Assembly: GCA_965115815.1 (NCBI GenBank) | Contig: OZ220465.1 | Location: forward strand, 744,001-808,000 | DNA length: 64,000 bases | Reading direction: 5' to 3' | Origin: VXPW01 sp965115815 | GTDB taxonomy: Bacteria; Pseudomonadota; Alphaproteobacteria; TMED109 | Part shown: one piece after another, positions 38,597-48,543 of the stretch | Layout: each line of letters begins with the position of its first letter | How positions within the stretch are numbered: the first letter of the stretch is position 1 | Notes under the pieces: model-generated | Seen by the model: only the letters and a program-made list of their open reading frames with translations | Told to the model about the DNA's origin: nothing | Database searches by the model: none | Translations under genes and position numbers: made by a program

Positions 38597-38958
38597 GGGA
38601 ACCTCCAGATGCTCCAGCAGGCGGTCTAGGCCGGCCTTCCGGACGGCCCCCAACCCCACGTGCTCGACACCGCAGGAACGCGGCCGCACCCTTTCGAGGC
38701 GGGTGACGTCGACCTCCTGAAGATCGGTCTTCCGGGGCGCCGGAGGGGCCGCGGCCACAAGACGGGCGGCGATCCGTTGGGCTTCGCCTTCGGCCTTCGC
38801 GGGCAGGGAGACCGGCAGACAGGTGGACGGCGGGCTGAGGATCTCGTCCATTCGCCGACCGAGATCTCCCCGCAACTCCGGCTGGATCGGAACGTCGGTG
38901 CCGAGATGGAGCCGCGTTCGCTGCCGCACCCGGTCGCCCCGGCGCACCGATTCCCCCG
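38597..38958 (-). pseudogene. IS1634-like transposase N-terminal fragment
   Basis: Minus-strand frame with ESVRRGDRVRQRTRLHLGTD, MDEILSPPSTCLPVSL and VDVTRLERVRPRSCGVEHVG, the N-terminal pattern of IS1634/IS4-related transposases. No catalytic residues are included. Truncated at both ends by other repeats. Confidence 0.6.
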
Positions 38959-39184
38959 CCGGCAGGGGGTGGAGGAGCGACCCTTGCGGCCGCCGGTTCG
39001 GGTCCGTCGAAGGAACCTGCACCCAACCGAATGCCGATTCGGGCGGCTGCAAGGGGTCCCCAAAAGAAACTGGCGCTACTTTGGAGGCCCCGACAGAATG
39101 ACCCTTGTTTTCCAAGGATTTCTTCGCTCAGAACCCCGGAAATGGGCGATTTCGGGCCCGAATTGGCGAAATCTCGTTAAACCA
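38959..39184 (-). repeat. Dispersed ~225-bp repeat (MITE-like), copy 4
   Basis: Nearly the same as 28724-28948, with a few substitutions. Confidence 0.8.
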
Positions 39185-39786
39185 TGGGTCATGGTTCCGA
39201 AAAGGATGCCGACGGCGGAGCGGAAACCGGTCATGCGCACCCGGCGCAACCCTTCCTGTCGCGCTCTCGTTGCAAGGGTAATCGGGATCCCGACGACGTT
39301 GACAGAGAGGGGCTCCATCGATCCACCCGCCTTCTACCGTGATTTCTGCTCAGACCCTTCACGGCTGAAGGCTCGGTGTGGACATGGATGGATAGGGTTG
39401 CGGTCAGGGTTGTTGTTTTCCGCTTTGGGGGCGAAAGCAGCTCAGATAATCTGAAACACAACAAGGGTCCTCAGTCGTCGGAGACCGCGGCTTCCGGGAC
39501 TGCATTCCGGAGGGCATATGCCCGAAGAAGGGCGGGAACGGCCGTCGAGGGGCGTTGCCAAACCGCAATTCTTCCCATACCGTACCGCAATACCTTCGCT
39601 TTCGGGCCGCTGCCCGGACCAAGACCGGGCGTCGGAGTTCTTGGGGTCCACGGGCCGGAATCGCATCGCCGAATCCGCCCGGGGAACCGTCCGGACGGCC
39701 GGACGGCCGGTTCTCGGGTAGGGTGCCGCCATGTCGATTGCCCATCCCCTTCGGGGTTGCAGGCGGGATGCTCTCCGGGGGTTCTC
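39185..39786. other. Intergenic region, no gene supported
   Basis: Starts with the ~65-bp repeat shared with 36243. The rest, up to the Rpn gene, shows no family motif or clear start site. Confidence 0.45.
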
Positions 39787-40851
39787 GTGAGACGCCGCCG
39801 GCCGGGCCGGACGAACCTTCCCGTGCGGGCGCACGATGCGCTGTTCCGGGAACTGGTCTCCGCGCCCAACCGTGCCGCCGCGCTGCTCGCGGACTACCTG
39901 CCGCGGGCGGTGGCCGACCTCCTCGACCCCGAGGTGCCGCCGGAGATGGTCGAGGGGAGCTTCGTCGACGAAGACGCGGCGCGGACCCAGTGCGACGCTC
40001 TGTTCCGGGTACGGCTGAGGAGCGGCCACGAGGCGCGCATCTACGTATTGTTCGAGCACAAGAGCCGGATCGACGCCCTGACGTCGCTCCAGATCCTGAA
40101 GTACCTGGTCCGCATCTGGTTCCGGGAGGTCGAGGACCGCGCCGGCGGGGCCCGGCTGCCGGCGATCCTGCCGCTGGTGTTCTACCACGGTCGGGGCCGG
40201 TGGACGGCGGCGCGGTCGGTGCCCGAGATGATCGACGCGCCCGAGGAACTCCGGCCGTTCCTCCGGGAGTTCGCCTACGTGCTGCACGACCTCGGGGGGA
40301 TCGCGCCGCCGGAACTGTCGCGCGCGCCCGACGTGCGGGCCGCGCTGCTGGCGCTCGTGGTGAACCACGCCGAGGAGATCGCGGCGGATCTGCTCGATCT
40401 GATCACCGGCGGACCGGTTGCGGAGAGTCCGCTGGAGCGCCATATTCTGGGCTACCTCGTCGAGCGCATGACGAACCTGACGCCGTCGCATCTGGAGGCG
40501 TCGCTGCGCCGGACGAAGCCGGACCGCTGGGAGGCGTTGATGGGCACGGTTGCGGAAGCTTGGATCGAACAGGGAATCGAGAGGGGAATCGAGAGGGGAA
40601 TCGAGAGGGGAATCGAGAAGGGAAGGGCCGAGGGAAGGGCCGAGGGAAGGGCCGAGGGAATCGAACAAGGCCGGAGCGAAGGCCAGGCCGGGATCGTACT
40701 TCGTCTTCTGCAACTGCGCTTCGGGTCGGTGCCGGATACGGTACGCGACCGGGTTCGCACCGCGTCGACCTCCGAACTGGAAACCTGGGCGGATGCCGTG
40801 GTCGAAGCGGCGACCCTCGACGAGGTGCTGGCCGACCGGCTCGGGCACTGA
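39787..40851 (+). CDS. Rpn-family recombination-promoting nuclease (PDDEXK, YhgA-like)
   Basis: 354 residues from GTG 39787. It has the family opening (HDALFRELVSAPNRAAALLA), the nuclease core (CDALFRVRLRSGHEARIYVLFEHKS split over the Asp...Glu-x-Lys pattern) and LPAILPLVFYHGRGRW. The C-terminal third has the usual repetitive hinge: four GIERGIE-type repeats from a 12-bp unit, then GRAEGRAEGRAEG, followed by a short helical tail. Rpn proteins are mobile DNA endonucleases linked to recombination and to phage defence; their C-terminal part often shows such variable repeats. Confidence 0.88.
   Translation: MRRRRPGRTNLPVRAHDALFRELVSAPNRAAALLADYLPRAVADLLDPEVPPEMVEGSFVDEDAARTQCDALFRVRLRSGHEARIYVLFEHKSRIDALTSLQILKYLVRIWFREVEDRAGGARLPAILPLVFYHGRGRWTAARSVPEMIDAPEELRPFLREFAYVLHDLGGIAPPELSRAPDVRAALLALVVNHAEEIAADLLDLITGGPVAESPLERHILGYLVERMTNLTPSHLEASLRRTKPDRWEALMGTVAEAWIEQGIERGIERGIERGIEKGRAEGRAEGRAEGIEQGRSEGQAGIVLRLLQLRFGSVPDTVRDRVRTASTSELETWADAVVEAATLDEVLADRLGH
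40579..40668 (+). repeat. 12-bp tandem repeat in the Rpn gene
   Basis: GGAATCGAGAGG repeated about four times, then GAAGGGCCGAGG-type 12-mers about three times. Both keep the frame and encode GIER and GRAE repeats. Confidence 0.85.
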
Positions 40852-41205
40852 GTCCGGGCATCGCTGCGCCTCCCGGATCGGGGCCTCGGCAACGACCCTT
40901 TCCTTTCCCGGCACGGACGCTCCAGACACCCGTCCCGTGCTACCGAAATCGTTCCGGGCCCGGGGTCGCGATCCGGCATCCGGCGCCGGCCCGGGTTCAC
41001 TGGGCAGCTCTCCCGGACGAAGCCGAACCAATGGGAGTGGCCCACTCGCCAACGATCCGGTCAAGTCCGCCGCCAACAGAATCGCCACCAGGATCGCCGA
41101 GGTCGCGGGGTGAGGCGGCCCCAGTCGAGCCGGCGGGGGATTGCACTTCCGGCGGCCGGATGGTACGAATATCCGACTTTCCAGCATCGGTCGCAGGGGG
41201 CCGCC

Positions 41206-41499
41206 ATGCCGTTCGTCACGGTGAAGCCGAAGTTCCAGGTCACCATTCCGGCCGGGTTGCGCAAGCACATCAATCTTCGCGAGGGCGACCTCATGGAGGC
41301 GGCGCTCGTGGGCGACGGAATCCTGCTGAGGCCCAAGGAGGTGGTGGACCGGAAGGCAGCGGCCGACCGGATCGCCGCAACGCTTGCGGCGGCTCGGCCT
41401 TCGTCCAGGGATCGCGGGCTCACCGAGGACGAGATCATGGAGGAGACGGTTCCGGAGATATTCGCCTCGCGACGTGAGCGTCGCGCCCGCGCTGGATGA
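41206..41499 (+). CDS. AbrB/MazE-family antitoxin
   Basis: 97 residues from ATG 41206. The swapped-hairpin DNA-binding domain is VTVKPKFQVTIPAGLRKHIN with LREGDLMEAALVGDGILLRP (about 1-47), followed by a helical tail (KAAADRIAATLAAARPSS, LTEDEIMEETVPEIFA) that would wrap the toxin. It overlaps the PIN toxin start by four bases (ATGA), the standard layout for autoregulated pairs. Confidence 0.85.
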   Translation: MPFVTVKPKFQVTIPAGLRKHINLREGDLMEAALVGDGILLRPKEVVDRKAAADRIAATLAAARPSSRDRGLTEDEIMEETVPEIFASRRERRARAG

Positions 41500-42044
41500 A
41501 GGTCGTGCTGGACTGCAATGTCGTGGTGTCGGCGGCGCGAACCGACGGCGCGTGCCGCGAAGCGATCGACAGGGTGATGCGGGATCACGAGCTCGTCCTG
41601 TCCGCGCCCATCCTGTCGGAATACGAAACGGTTGCCGCTCGGCTCGCCCAAGCGTCCTGCCGCGAAGTCCTGGGTGTGGTCATCCGGGAGATCGCGCGTT
41701 TGGCGGTCACGGTCGAACCGGCGGACCTCGCATTCGGCCTGCGCGACCCCGACGACGAGGTTTATCTGGCGACCACCGCGGCCGGCGGCGCGATCCTGAT
41801 CACCGGCAATGTACGGGACTTCACGGAGCCGCGCTACGGGCCGGTCGAGATAGGGTCGCCACGCGCGTTTCTCGACCGCACGGGCTACCGGGCTTCGGCC
41901 GGTCCATCGCCTCACGGCGCGCTGAAACCGGCACTGGCCAGGGCCGGGCGGATTGCGCGAAGAACGATTTTGGGGCAGGGCGGCGCCACGGGGCAGCCAC
42001 GCGACGCCGGGACTGCGAATTGCTGGATGTGCACGACGCCCTGA
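41496..42044 (+). CDS. PIN-domain toxin (putative RNase)
   Basis: PIN toxins cleave RNA with a cluster of acidic residues. MKVVLDCNVVVSAARTDGAC supplies the first Asp, LSEYETV the Glu, and LRDPDDEVYLATTAAGGAIL with ITGNVRDF the later acids. After about residue 130 the frame continues into a 50-residue tail (GYRASAGPSPHGALKPALA) not typical of the family, probably a frame extension past a lost stop. Paired with the AbrB gene. Confidence 0.85.
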   Translation: MKVVLDCNVVVSAARTDGACREAIDRVMRDHELVLSAPILSEYETVAARLAQASCREVLGVVIREIARLAVTVEPADLAFGLRDPDDEVYLATTAAGGAILITGNVRDFTEPRYGPVEIGSPRAFLDRTGYRASAGPSPHGALKPALARAGRIARRTILGQGGATGQPRDAGTANCWMCTTP

Positions 42045-42249
42045 TCTTGCCGATGGTGGCCAGCGCGGGGGCTGAATTTGAACAGGACGTCCATGGTCAG
42101 TTTGTTACAATCGGACTGGCTCGTTGGTCTACTGTCGGGGGAGATACCCGAAGTGGATAAGCAAGGACGGAAGGGAGATGAGAGGTGAACGTTTTCAGCT
42201 GCACGTCAAGCAGGTTGATGTTCTTGACCCTGGGCCTGTGGAATAGCTA
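42045..42249 (+). other. Short unassigned region before the MITE
   Basis: Contains a 22-codon frame (ATG 42178, MRGERFQLHVKQVDVLDPG) that ends just before the MITE target site, perhaps a truncated gene. No RNA gene fits. Confidence 0.3.
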
Positions 42250-42442
42250 GTGTCTGCACGGAAAATCACAACACATTGTATATGTAAGCATATTTGGAAT
42301 CTGGAGAACCGAAGATTCCTTCTTTGAGGGCATATGACGGCATATTCCGCTGAAATCAGGCTGGATTCGATGAATCTTCGCCCTGTTAATATTGGGCTTT
42401 CATTCATGTAATCCTAATCTTAGGGATTTTCCGGGCAGGCAC
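42250..42442 (+). mobile_element. 193-bp MITE, copy 6
   Basis: Target duplication TAGCTA at 42244-42249 and 42443-42448. The duplicate plus the next base makes a CTAG site in which IS630 copy C then inserted. Confidence 0.95.
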
Positions 42443-42445
42443 TAG

Positions 42446-43847
42446 CTAGTAGTACGGAAACGTTGAACTGATGACAGTATTCTGGCAAGATTTCCGTGTC
42501 GGTGCGTGTCGGCCCCGTGTCGGTGCGTGTCGGCACGCGTGAGCGCCCGATCGGTACGGCGCTTTCTTGTTCATCCCCACAGACCCGATGCCGAACGTGC
42601 AGGCGCTCATGCTCTCTTGGGGATCGGACGGATCCGGTTTCCGGGAACCGAGCCTGCCTGCAGGGGTTCGGTGCGGGGATCGGAGTGGATCATGGCCAAC
42701 CCTCAGGGTAGGAAGCTCTATCGAGTGCGCCTTTCGGTGCCGGAGCGCCGGGAACTCCAGGCGATCGTCGACGGTACCGGAGCCGCCTGGCGTCGTCGTC
42801 GGGCGCAGATTCTGCTGATGGCAGACGAGGGGCGCGACGGCGGCAAACTCCGGGATGTCGACATCGCGCGCGGCTTGGGTATCGGCGCTTCGACGGTCGA
42901 ACGCCTGCGCAAGCGTTGTGTTTTGGAGGGTTTGGAGGCCTCTCTCCGCCGCCGGGAGCAGGAGAACCGCCGACCGAAACTCCTGGACGGGGCGAAGGAG
43001 GCGAAGCGGGTGGCTCTGGCCTGTTCTTCCCCGCCCGAGGGTTGTGTTCGCTGGACACTGAAGCTGCTGGCCGGTCGTCTGATGGAGATGGAGATCGTCG
43101 AGAGCATCTCGAAAGAAACGGTACGGAAGACTCGGAAAAAAAGGAGATCAAGCCTTGGTTGAAGCAGTACTGGTGCATTCCCCCGAGTCGCAACGCGCCG
43201 TTCGTGGCGGCGATGGAGGAGGTGCTGGACACGTATCAGCGGGATTTTGCCGAAAACGAGGTTTGGGTCTGTATGGATGAGACCCGCCGGCAGCAGACGA
43301 AGGAAACCCGCCTTCCCCGCCCCGTGCGGCCCGGGCAGCCGGAAATCGTCGACTACGAATACGAGCGAAACGGTACGGCCCATCTCTTCCTGGCGTTCGC
43401 GCCCAATGAAAACTGGCGTACGGTAAAGGTCACCGATCGCCGCACGGCGCGGGACTGGGCGCAGTTCATCCGGGAACTCGCGGACGATCCTATCCCCGGA
43501 AAGAAGATTGTACGGGTCATGGACCACCTGAACCCGCACAGCCCCGCATCGTTGTATGAGGCCTTTGCACCCCGGGAGGCCATGCGGGTGCGAAAGCGGT
43601 TCGAGTTTCGGTACACGCCGAAGCACGGAAGCTGGCTCACCATGGCCGAGATCGAAATCGGTGCGTTGTCGCGACAATGTCTTCGACGACGCATTCCCGA
43701 CCGCGCCACCCTGCTGCGGGAGACCGCGGCGTGGGTCAAGCGCCGCAACTCGGCCGGCGGTACTGTCGACTGGCGGTTCACGACGGCGGACGCCCGGGTG
43801 AAACTGAAGTCTCTATACCCATCAATTCAATGATTCCGTACTACTAG
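42446..43847 (+). mobile_element. IS630-family insertion sequence, copy C (complete)
   Basis: Ends CTAGTAGTACGGAA / TTCCGTACTACTAG, uninterrupted. Inserted in the right target duplicate of the MITE at 42250. Confidence 0.92.
42692..43833 (+). CDS. IS630-family transposase with -1 frameshift site
   Basis: The best-preserved copy. ATG 42692 (MANPQGRKLYRVRLS) follows CGGAGTGG. The HTH segment is DIARGLGIGASTVERLRKR. At 43136-43142 the run A7 lets ribosomes slip from the first frame (which ends at 43162) to the second, giving ...RKKKEIKPWLKQYW. DDE residues: VCMDETRRQQ, VMDHLNPHSPASLYEAF and the HGSWLTMAEIEIGALSRQC box. Fused length about 380 residues. Likely the active member that could mobilise the others. 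Confidence 0.88.
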
Positions 43848-43848
43848 G

Positions 43849-44419
43849 CCTTGTCCATCACCAGACAACGTGCGGTATTCGGCAATGCCATGCGGTGCAG
43901 CAACGTGCGCCCCTGGGGCCCGTCGCCCTCCTGCCCTCCGGACCAAGAAAACCCTACCGCGTTTCGATCCTTCGCAGCGACCCGATGAAGCTTGGGGGTC
44001 CAGCCCCCGCGCGACGTCCCGATGGCCTGAGCACCATGCTTTTCGAGCGCTCCCGCACCGTCCGGGTGCACCTTCACCACTGTGCTGTCCAAGAACCGCA
44101 CCCCGACCTTCACCCATATGATCTCCAAGCGCTGCAACTCCGCAAACACCCAATCCAAGACGCCTTTCTTCGCCCAGCGGTTCATCCGGGTGTAGATGGT
44201 GTGCCCGTTGCCGAAGTGCGCCGGCAGCCCGCGTCACTTGCATCCCTGCTCGGCTACGTACAGAATGGCGTTAAGAACCGACACAGTACTAAGCAAGACA
44301 TTGCCGCGGTGCTTCGGAAAGACATGAGGGGGTACGCTCGTACTGGGCTTGCGTGCGTTCCATGACCGGGAATCCTCTCTACGAACCAAGGATCCGGATT
44401 CTACCACATATTCCATCAC
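43849..44419 (-). pseudogene. IS5-family transposase, C-terminally truncated
   Basis: The minus strand reads PKHRGNVLLSTVSVLNAILY and VAEQGCK, a UGA at about 44231 where the family has tryptophan (CKW-R-LP), then LPAHFGN, MNRWAKKGVLDWVFAELQ, VRFLDSTVVKVHPDGAGA (first catalytic Asp) and ALPNTARCLVMDKA. It is cut at IS630 copy C before the last catalytic motifs. Confidence 0.75.
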
Positions 44420-44439
44420 ATAATGCGTTAGCAGGCCCT

Positions 44440-45475
44440 AGGGAGTGATCGTGCACGGCCGACACCCCCCCGCCGCGCGGCTACGGCGGCAAAGGTCGGT
44501 AACCGTGTCACGCGAATCACTTGCCGTGTTTCTCGCGACGCTTGAAGCAACATATCAATTCCGTGAGCAGGTGGACGGTCGTAGACGGATTTCCTCCCGG
44601 CTCGCCCTCCTCTTCCCTACGTTGCACCGATGAAGAGGCTCTTTCAACAGCATCCGAATAACACTGTTTGATTGCTTCTCGATCATCGAAAATCTTGCGG
44701 GCTGCAGCGCTGTATCGAAATCGAGGACACAGTTCCCTCAAATTCCGCTGACATGCCCGTCTCTCGAGCACGGTGATCCCACGCTGCTGATCCGGCGACG
44801 ACTGGCGAGATTTTCTCAGTTTGCGTCGCGCTGCAATCGTGCCGCCAAGGCTCGATGGGGCCTTCTTGGCCCGAACATTGCGATCTCAAGGAGGCGATCT
44901 GTGATGAGCCGAGCCCCCACGCATTCGGATTTCGCATCTCCGAATCAGCATGGGATCGTCGTGGTGCGGGACCCGTCCTCGGTCCATGTTCCATGAGCGA
45001 TTCTGCAGCATCCGGTTCCGAAAGGAGTTCGTACCTGCGCACCCCTATTGATCCTGTATTCATCACGGCTCGTTATTCCTGACGGCATTCGGGGCAAGTA
45101 AATAACTCTCCAAGAAGCACCTGCTTCGGCATCCTTGCCAAGCCCTTCCATTCGAAGCATGTGTGACATAAGCAGTTGCTCTGACACGATTATTTCAGTC
45201 CGCTAGATTGCGGCCATGGAACCCACAGTCGCCAAACGAGACAAGAGAGCGAGTGCTTACGACCCGTTTCGCACGCTCGCATGCCCGCTGCGCTTACGAG
45301 AAAATCGACCCGTTCCGCCGCAGGACGCCATCCGTCGAATCCGGTTCGACGAGGCCGTGACGGAGAGAGCGATGGCGCAGACCGAATTCGGACCGGACCT
45401 GCCGGAACGCGGAGCCGGCATCGTCGTATTCATCGTCGCCATGACCGAACGCCCTCGTCTCCGGAGCAGGACGCC
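44440..45475. other. Lower-GC region without a recognisable gene
   Basis: About 1 kb of noticeably lower G+C than its flanks. Open frames are short (at most ~125 codons) and show no family motif. It lies between an IS5 relic and an integrase gene, so it may hold an attachment region of the former element, but I can point to no tRNA or direct repeat that proves this. Confidence 0.4.
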
Positions 45476-46376
45476 ATGACGCAACGCCAGTACCGCACTC
45501 TCTCCAAACGTATCGTCGACAGTCTCCCCGTCGATGGCAGGGATACCGTCTACTGGGACCGCGAGCTGCCCGGTTTCGGCCTGCGCGTCTACGCGAGCGG
45601 CAAGAAGGTCTTCGTCGTCCAGACGCGAGCCTTTGGCCGTTCCAGGCGCGTGACCCTCGGCGAGCACGGCAACCCGCTCTCCGCCGACCGGGCCCGCAAG
45701 GAGGCCGCCGAGGTCATCGTCCGCATCAAGACGGGGCAGCCGCCGGTTCCGCAGGACCCGGCCAACAATCCCACCGTCGCCGACCTCGCGGACCGCTACT
45801 TCCGCGAACATGTCGAGATGCACTGCAAGCCGGCCACCGTCTCCCACTACCGGATCATGCTGTGCAAGCACATCGTGCCCGCACTCGGCGGACGTCTCGT
45901 CGCCGAGGTCGGGCACAGGGACATCCTGCGCTTCCACGACGCGCTGCATCACAGCCCCAGTGTCGCCAACCGGGCGGCCGACATTCTGGTCAAGATGTTC
46001 AATCTGGCCGACGAGTGGGGCTGGTGTCCCTCGGGGCGCAACCCGGCCCGGAGCGTGCCCCGTTTCAGGGCCGAGAAGCACGAGCGCTTCCTCACCCGCG
46101 AGGAACTCTCCCGGCTCGGCGAGGCGCTCAGGGCCGCGCCCGCCGAGCGCCGGGCGCCCCCCATGCGCCGGCCGCCATCTACCTTCTCGTGCTGACCGGA
46201 TGCCGGCGCAACGAGATCCTCGGCCTGCGGTGGGACGACCTCAACTTCGACACCGGCGAGATACGGCTGCGCGACTCCAAGACTGGCGCGCGGATGGCGC
46301 CGATGCCGGCAAGGGTGGCCGCAGTGTTCGCCGGCCTTCCCCGCACGCCCGGCAATCCCTGGGTCTTCCCCGGCAG
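45476..46376 (+). pseudogene. int: P4-type tyrosine integrase, frameshifted and truncated by a MITE
   Basis: From ATG 45476 (MTQRQYRTLSKRIVDSLPVD), the N-terminal arm-binding domain (DUF4102) reads YWDRELPGFGLRVYASGKKV and VTLGEHGNPLSADRARKEA. The SAM-like core-binding domain follows (VADLADRYFREHVE, VSHYRIMLCKHIVPAL). A one-base change in the C-run near 46160 shifts the frame; the other frame continues LLVLTGCRRNEILGLRWDDL, with the first catalytic Arg. The gene is cut at 46376 by an IS66-derived MITE before the HxxR and Tyr motifs. It probably mobilised the element that left the relaxase, ssb and HEPN genes. Confidence 0.85.
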
Positions 46377-46544
46377 GTATCTACTCACCCCCCCCTACTG
46401 ATGACGAATCGTTTTTCCTGACGGGTTCGGATCCGGCATTTTCCCTTGCCCCTTTAACTCGCTCGCGGCCGATGACCGGAGGTGCGTGTTCCGGCTGACA
46501 AGAAGCGGATCGATCTTCGTCATCAGTAGGGGGGTGAGTAGATA
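46377..46544. mobile_element. IS66-derived MITE, copy 3, itself split by ISNCY
   Basis: GTATCTACTC ... GAGTAGATA. The terminal TAGATA (46539-46544) is duplicated at 48358-48363, followed by the closing C at 48364, because ISNCY copy 1 inserted there. The outer flanks (CCCGGCAG left, GAAACAGG right) do not match, so one side was later rearranged. Confidence 0.9.
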
Positions 46545-48357
46545 GTGCCCGCACCGAAAAAGTACAATGGTTTGACTCTGAAAGTGGAATCGTGATATAG
46601 AGGGGACGAAGAATCCCGCTTTGATGCGGGAATCGGCCGATGCGGTCGAGAATCGGCCGGATTTTCGGGAATCTTCGCGAGAATTGCCATGCGAAACGTC
46701 ATTCGCCTGCAGATGGAATTGGGTCAGGTTGCGATCGAGGAGATCGAGATCGACGAGAACTCGCGGGATGACATTCCGCCGCTGCTGCTCGGGCTTCGGC
46801 ACGTGTATGCCGACCGGTCGGTTCGTGCCCGGTTGTTCGAGATCCTGGAGCAGGGGATCCTTCCCGAGGTGTCCCACACGAAAGGGCGTCCCGGCATGGA
46901 GCTGTGGAGGATCCTCGTGATGGGTCTCCTGAAGCAGGTCCTGGGGTGTGACTTCGATCGTCTGCACGAGCTGGTGAACCAACACCCTACCGTTCGGAAG
47001 TTTCTGGGACACTCCGGCTTCTGGGACGAGACCCGGTACCGGTATCCCACGGTGGTACACAACGTGAGCCTGCTGACGCCGGACGTGCTGGGGGAGGTGT
47101 TGCAGCTGATCGCGGAGAGCGGCCATGCGCTGGTGCGGAAGCGGAAGCGGAAGAGCGGCCCGGGCGGTCGCCCGTCGAAGGAGCCCCTGCGGGGCCGCTG
47201 TGATTCGTTCGTGGTGAAGACGGATGTGCACTTCCCGACGGATGTCAACCTGCTGTGGGATGCGATGCGTTGCCTGGTGCGCGAGACGGGCCGCTCAGCC
47301 CTGCGGGCGGGGGTGTCCGGAGGGCGGCAGTGGCGGCATCGGAGCCGGAGGCTGCAGCGGCTCTTTCAGAAGGTTCGGCGGACCCGGCGGGCCCGTCCGG
47401 GGCCGATCCAGGCGTACCTCGACGCCTGCTGGGAGGAGGTCCGACGGGCGGAAGCGACGGTTCCTGCGCTTCGAGAGCAAGGCGTCGGAGCCCCCAGGAT
47501 TCTCCGGATCGAGTCGTACCTCAAGCCTGCCCGGAGGCAGCTCGACCAAGTGGACCGCCGCCTGCTGAAAGGCGAGAAGATCCCGCAGGAAGAGAAGGTG
47601 TTTTCGATCTTCGAGGAGCACACGCGCTGGTGTGTGAAGGGCAAGGCCGGGGTTCCGGTGGAACTCGGAGTGCCGGTGGCCGTGCTGGAGGACCAGCACG
47701 GCTTCCTCCTACACTCCCGGATCCTGTGGGAAGGCGGAGACGTGGATCCTGCCGTACCCATGATCCGGGAAGCGCAGGCCCGCTTCCCCGACCTCCGCCT
47801 GTGCAGCTTCGATCGGGGGTTCCACAGTCCCTCCAACCGGATCGCACTGGACGAACTGCTGGATCACAACGTGCTGCCGAAGAAGGGAAAGCTCGGTCCG
47901 GCCGACCGGAAACGGGCCGCCGACCCGACGTTCCGGGAGATGCGCCGGCAGCATCCGGCCGTGGAGTCCGCCATCAATAATCTCGAGCAGCGCGGCATGG
48001 ACCGGGTCCTGTCGTATGGGGCGGAGGGTTTTGCGCGGATGGTGGCGCTCTCCATGGTGGCCTTCAATGTCCACCGCATCGGGTTGCTGCTGCAGAGACA
48101 GGCCCGAGCCCAAGCCCGACGACGACGAAGACGCGCCGCCTGACGGCGGCGCCCCTCCACCCCGTCCGCGAAGCCCGCCGTGAGCGGGAACGGAACCGCT
48201 CGCCCTGGCGTCCGGATTCTGGGTGGGAAGGGCCCGGATGCCGCTGCGAATCGGCAGTAATCCCTTGGAAACGGAGCGACCGGAGGCCCCGGAGGGTGGG
48301 TCCAACCCGAAATTTCGCCGGAAGGGCCGCCAAAATGACCATTTTCGGTGCGGGCAC
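46545..48357 (+). mobile_element. ISNCY-family insertion sequence, copy 1 (1,813 bp)
   Basis: Ends GTGCCCGCACCGAAAA / TTTTCGGTGCGGGCAC with a perfect TAGATA target duplication. Encodes one transposase. Confidence 0.9.
46689..48143 (+). CDS. ISNCY-family (ISDol1-type) transposase
   Basis: 484 residues from ATG 46689. It has the family start (LELGQVAIEEIEID-like segment, LLLGLRHVYADRSVRARLFE), the basic linker KRKRKSGPGGRPSK at about 150-165, and SFVVKTDVHFPTDVNLLWDA, which carries the first conserved Asp. Next come EEHTRWCVKGKAGVPVELGV, LCSFDRGFHSPSNRIALDEL with the D-R-G-F-H motif, and a tail with RRQHPAVESAINNLEQRGMD (acidic residue). The coding region is intact, so the element may be active. 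The second copy at 55889 differs mainly by a huge repeat in the linker. Confidence 0.85.
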   Translation: MRNVIRLQMELGQVAIEEIEIDENSRDDIPPLLLGLRHVYADRSVRARLFEILEQGILPEVSHTKGRPGMELWRILVMGLLKQVLGCDFDRLHELVNQHPTVRKFLGHSGFWDETRYRYPTVVHNVSLLTPDVLGEVLQLIAESGHALVRKRKRKSGPGGRPSKEPLRGRCDSFVVKTDVHFPTDVNLLWDAMRCLVRETGRSALRAGVSGGRQWRHRSRRLQRLFQKVRRTRRARPGPIQAYLDACWEEVRRAEATVPALREQGVGAPRILRIESYLKPARRQLDQVDRRLLKGEKIPQEEKVFSIFEEHTRWCVKGKAGVPVELGVPVAVLEDQHGFLLHSRILWEGGDVDPAVPMIREAQARFPDLRLCSFDRGFHSPSNRIALDELLDHNVLPKKGKLGPADRKRAADPTFREMRRQHPAVESAINNLEQRGMDRVLSYGAEGFARMVALSMVAFNVHRIGLLLQRQARAQARRRRRRAA

Positions 48358-48364
48358 TAGATAC

Positions 48365-48543
48365 GAAACAGGTTCCTACCGTCCGCACATAAACTCCCTT
48401 CATCGCCACCACGGGCATGATCGTCATCTGAGACGGGTGTGGGAAAGGAGGGCGGATCGCAACGAAGTCCGCATTTGCGAAGACCGCCATAAGGGAGCCG
48501 TTGTCGATCTCGAGCTGCCCATCGGTCGGTGAACCGACAGCAA
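48365..48543. other. Short flank between ISNCY and the HEPN gene
   Basis: About 180 bp. A minus-strand frame (SLMAVFANADFVAIRPPFPH) looks coding-like but has no recognisable family and is open at both ends. Possibly the end of a truncated gene. Confidence 0.3.

Noticed and set aside
42136..42180. A sequence resembling the 5' half of a serine tRNA (GGGGAGATACCCGAAGTGG)
   Set aside because: No anticodon arm, T-arm or matching 3' acceptor follows in the next 100 bases.
45216..45475. Open frame just before the integrase (starting MEPTVAKRDKRASAYD)
   Set aside because: It overlaps the integrase start in another frame, has no motif or clear ribosome site, and is too short to support.
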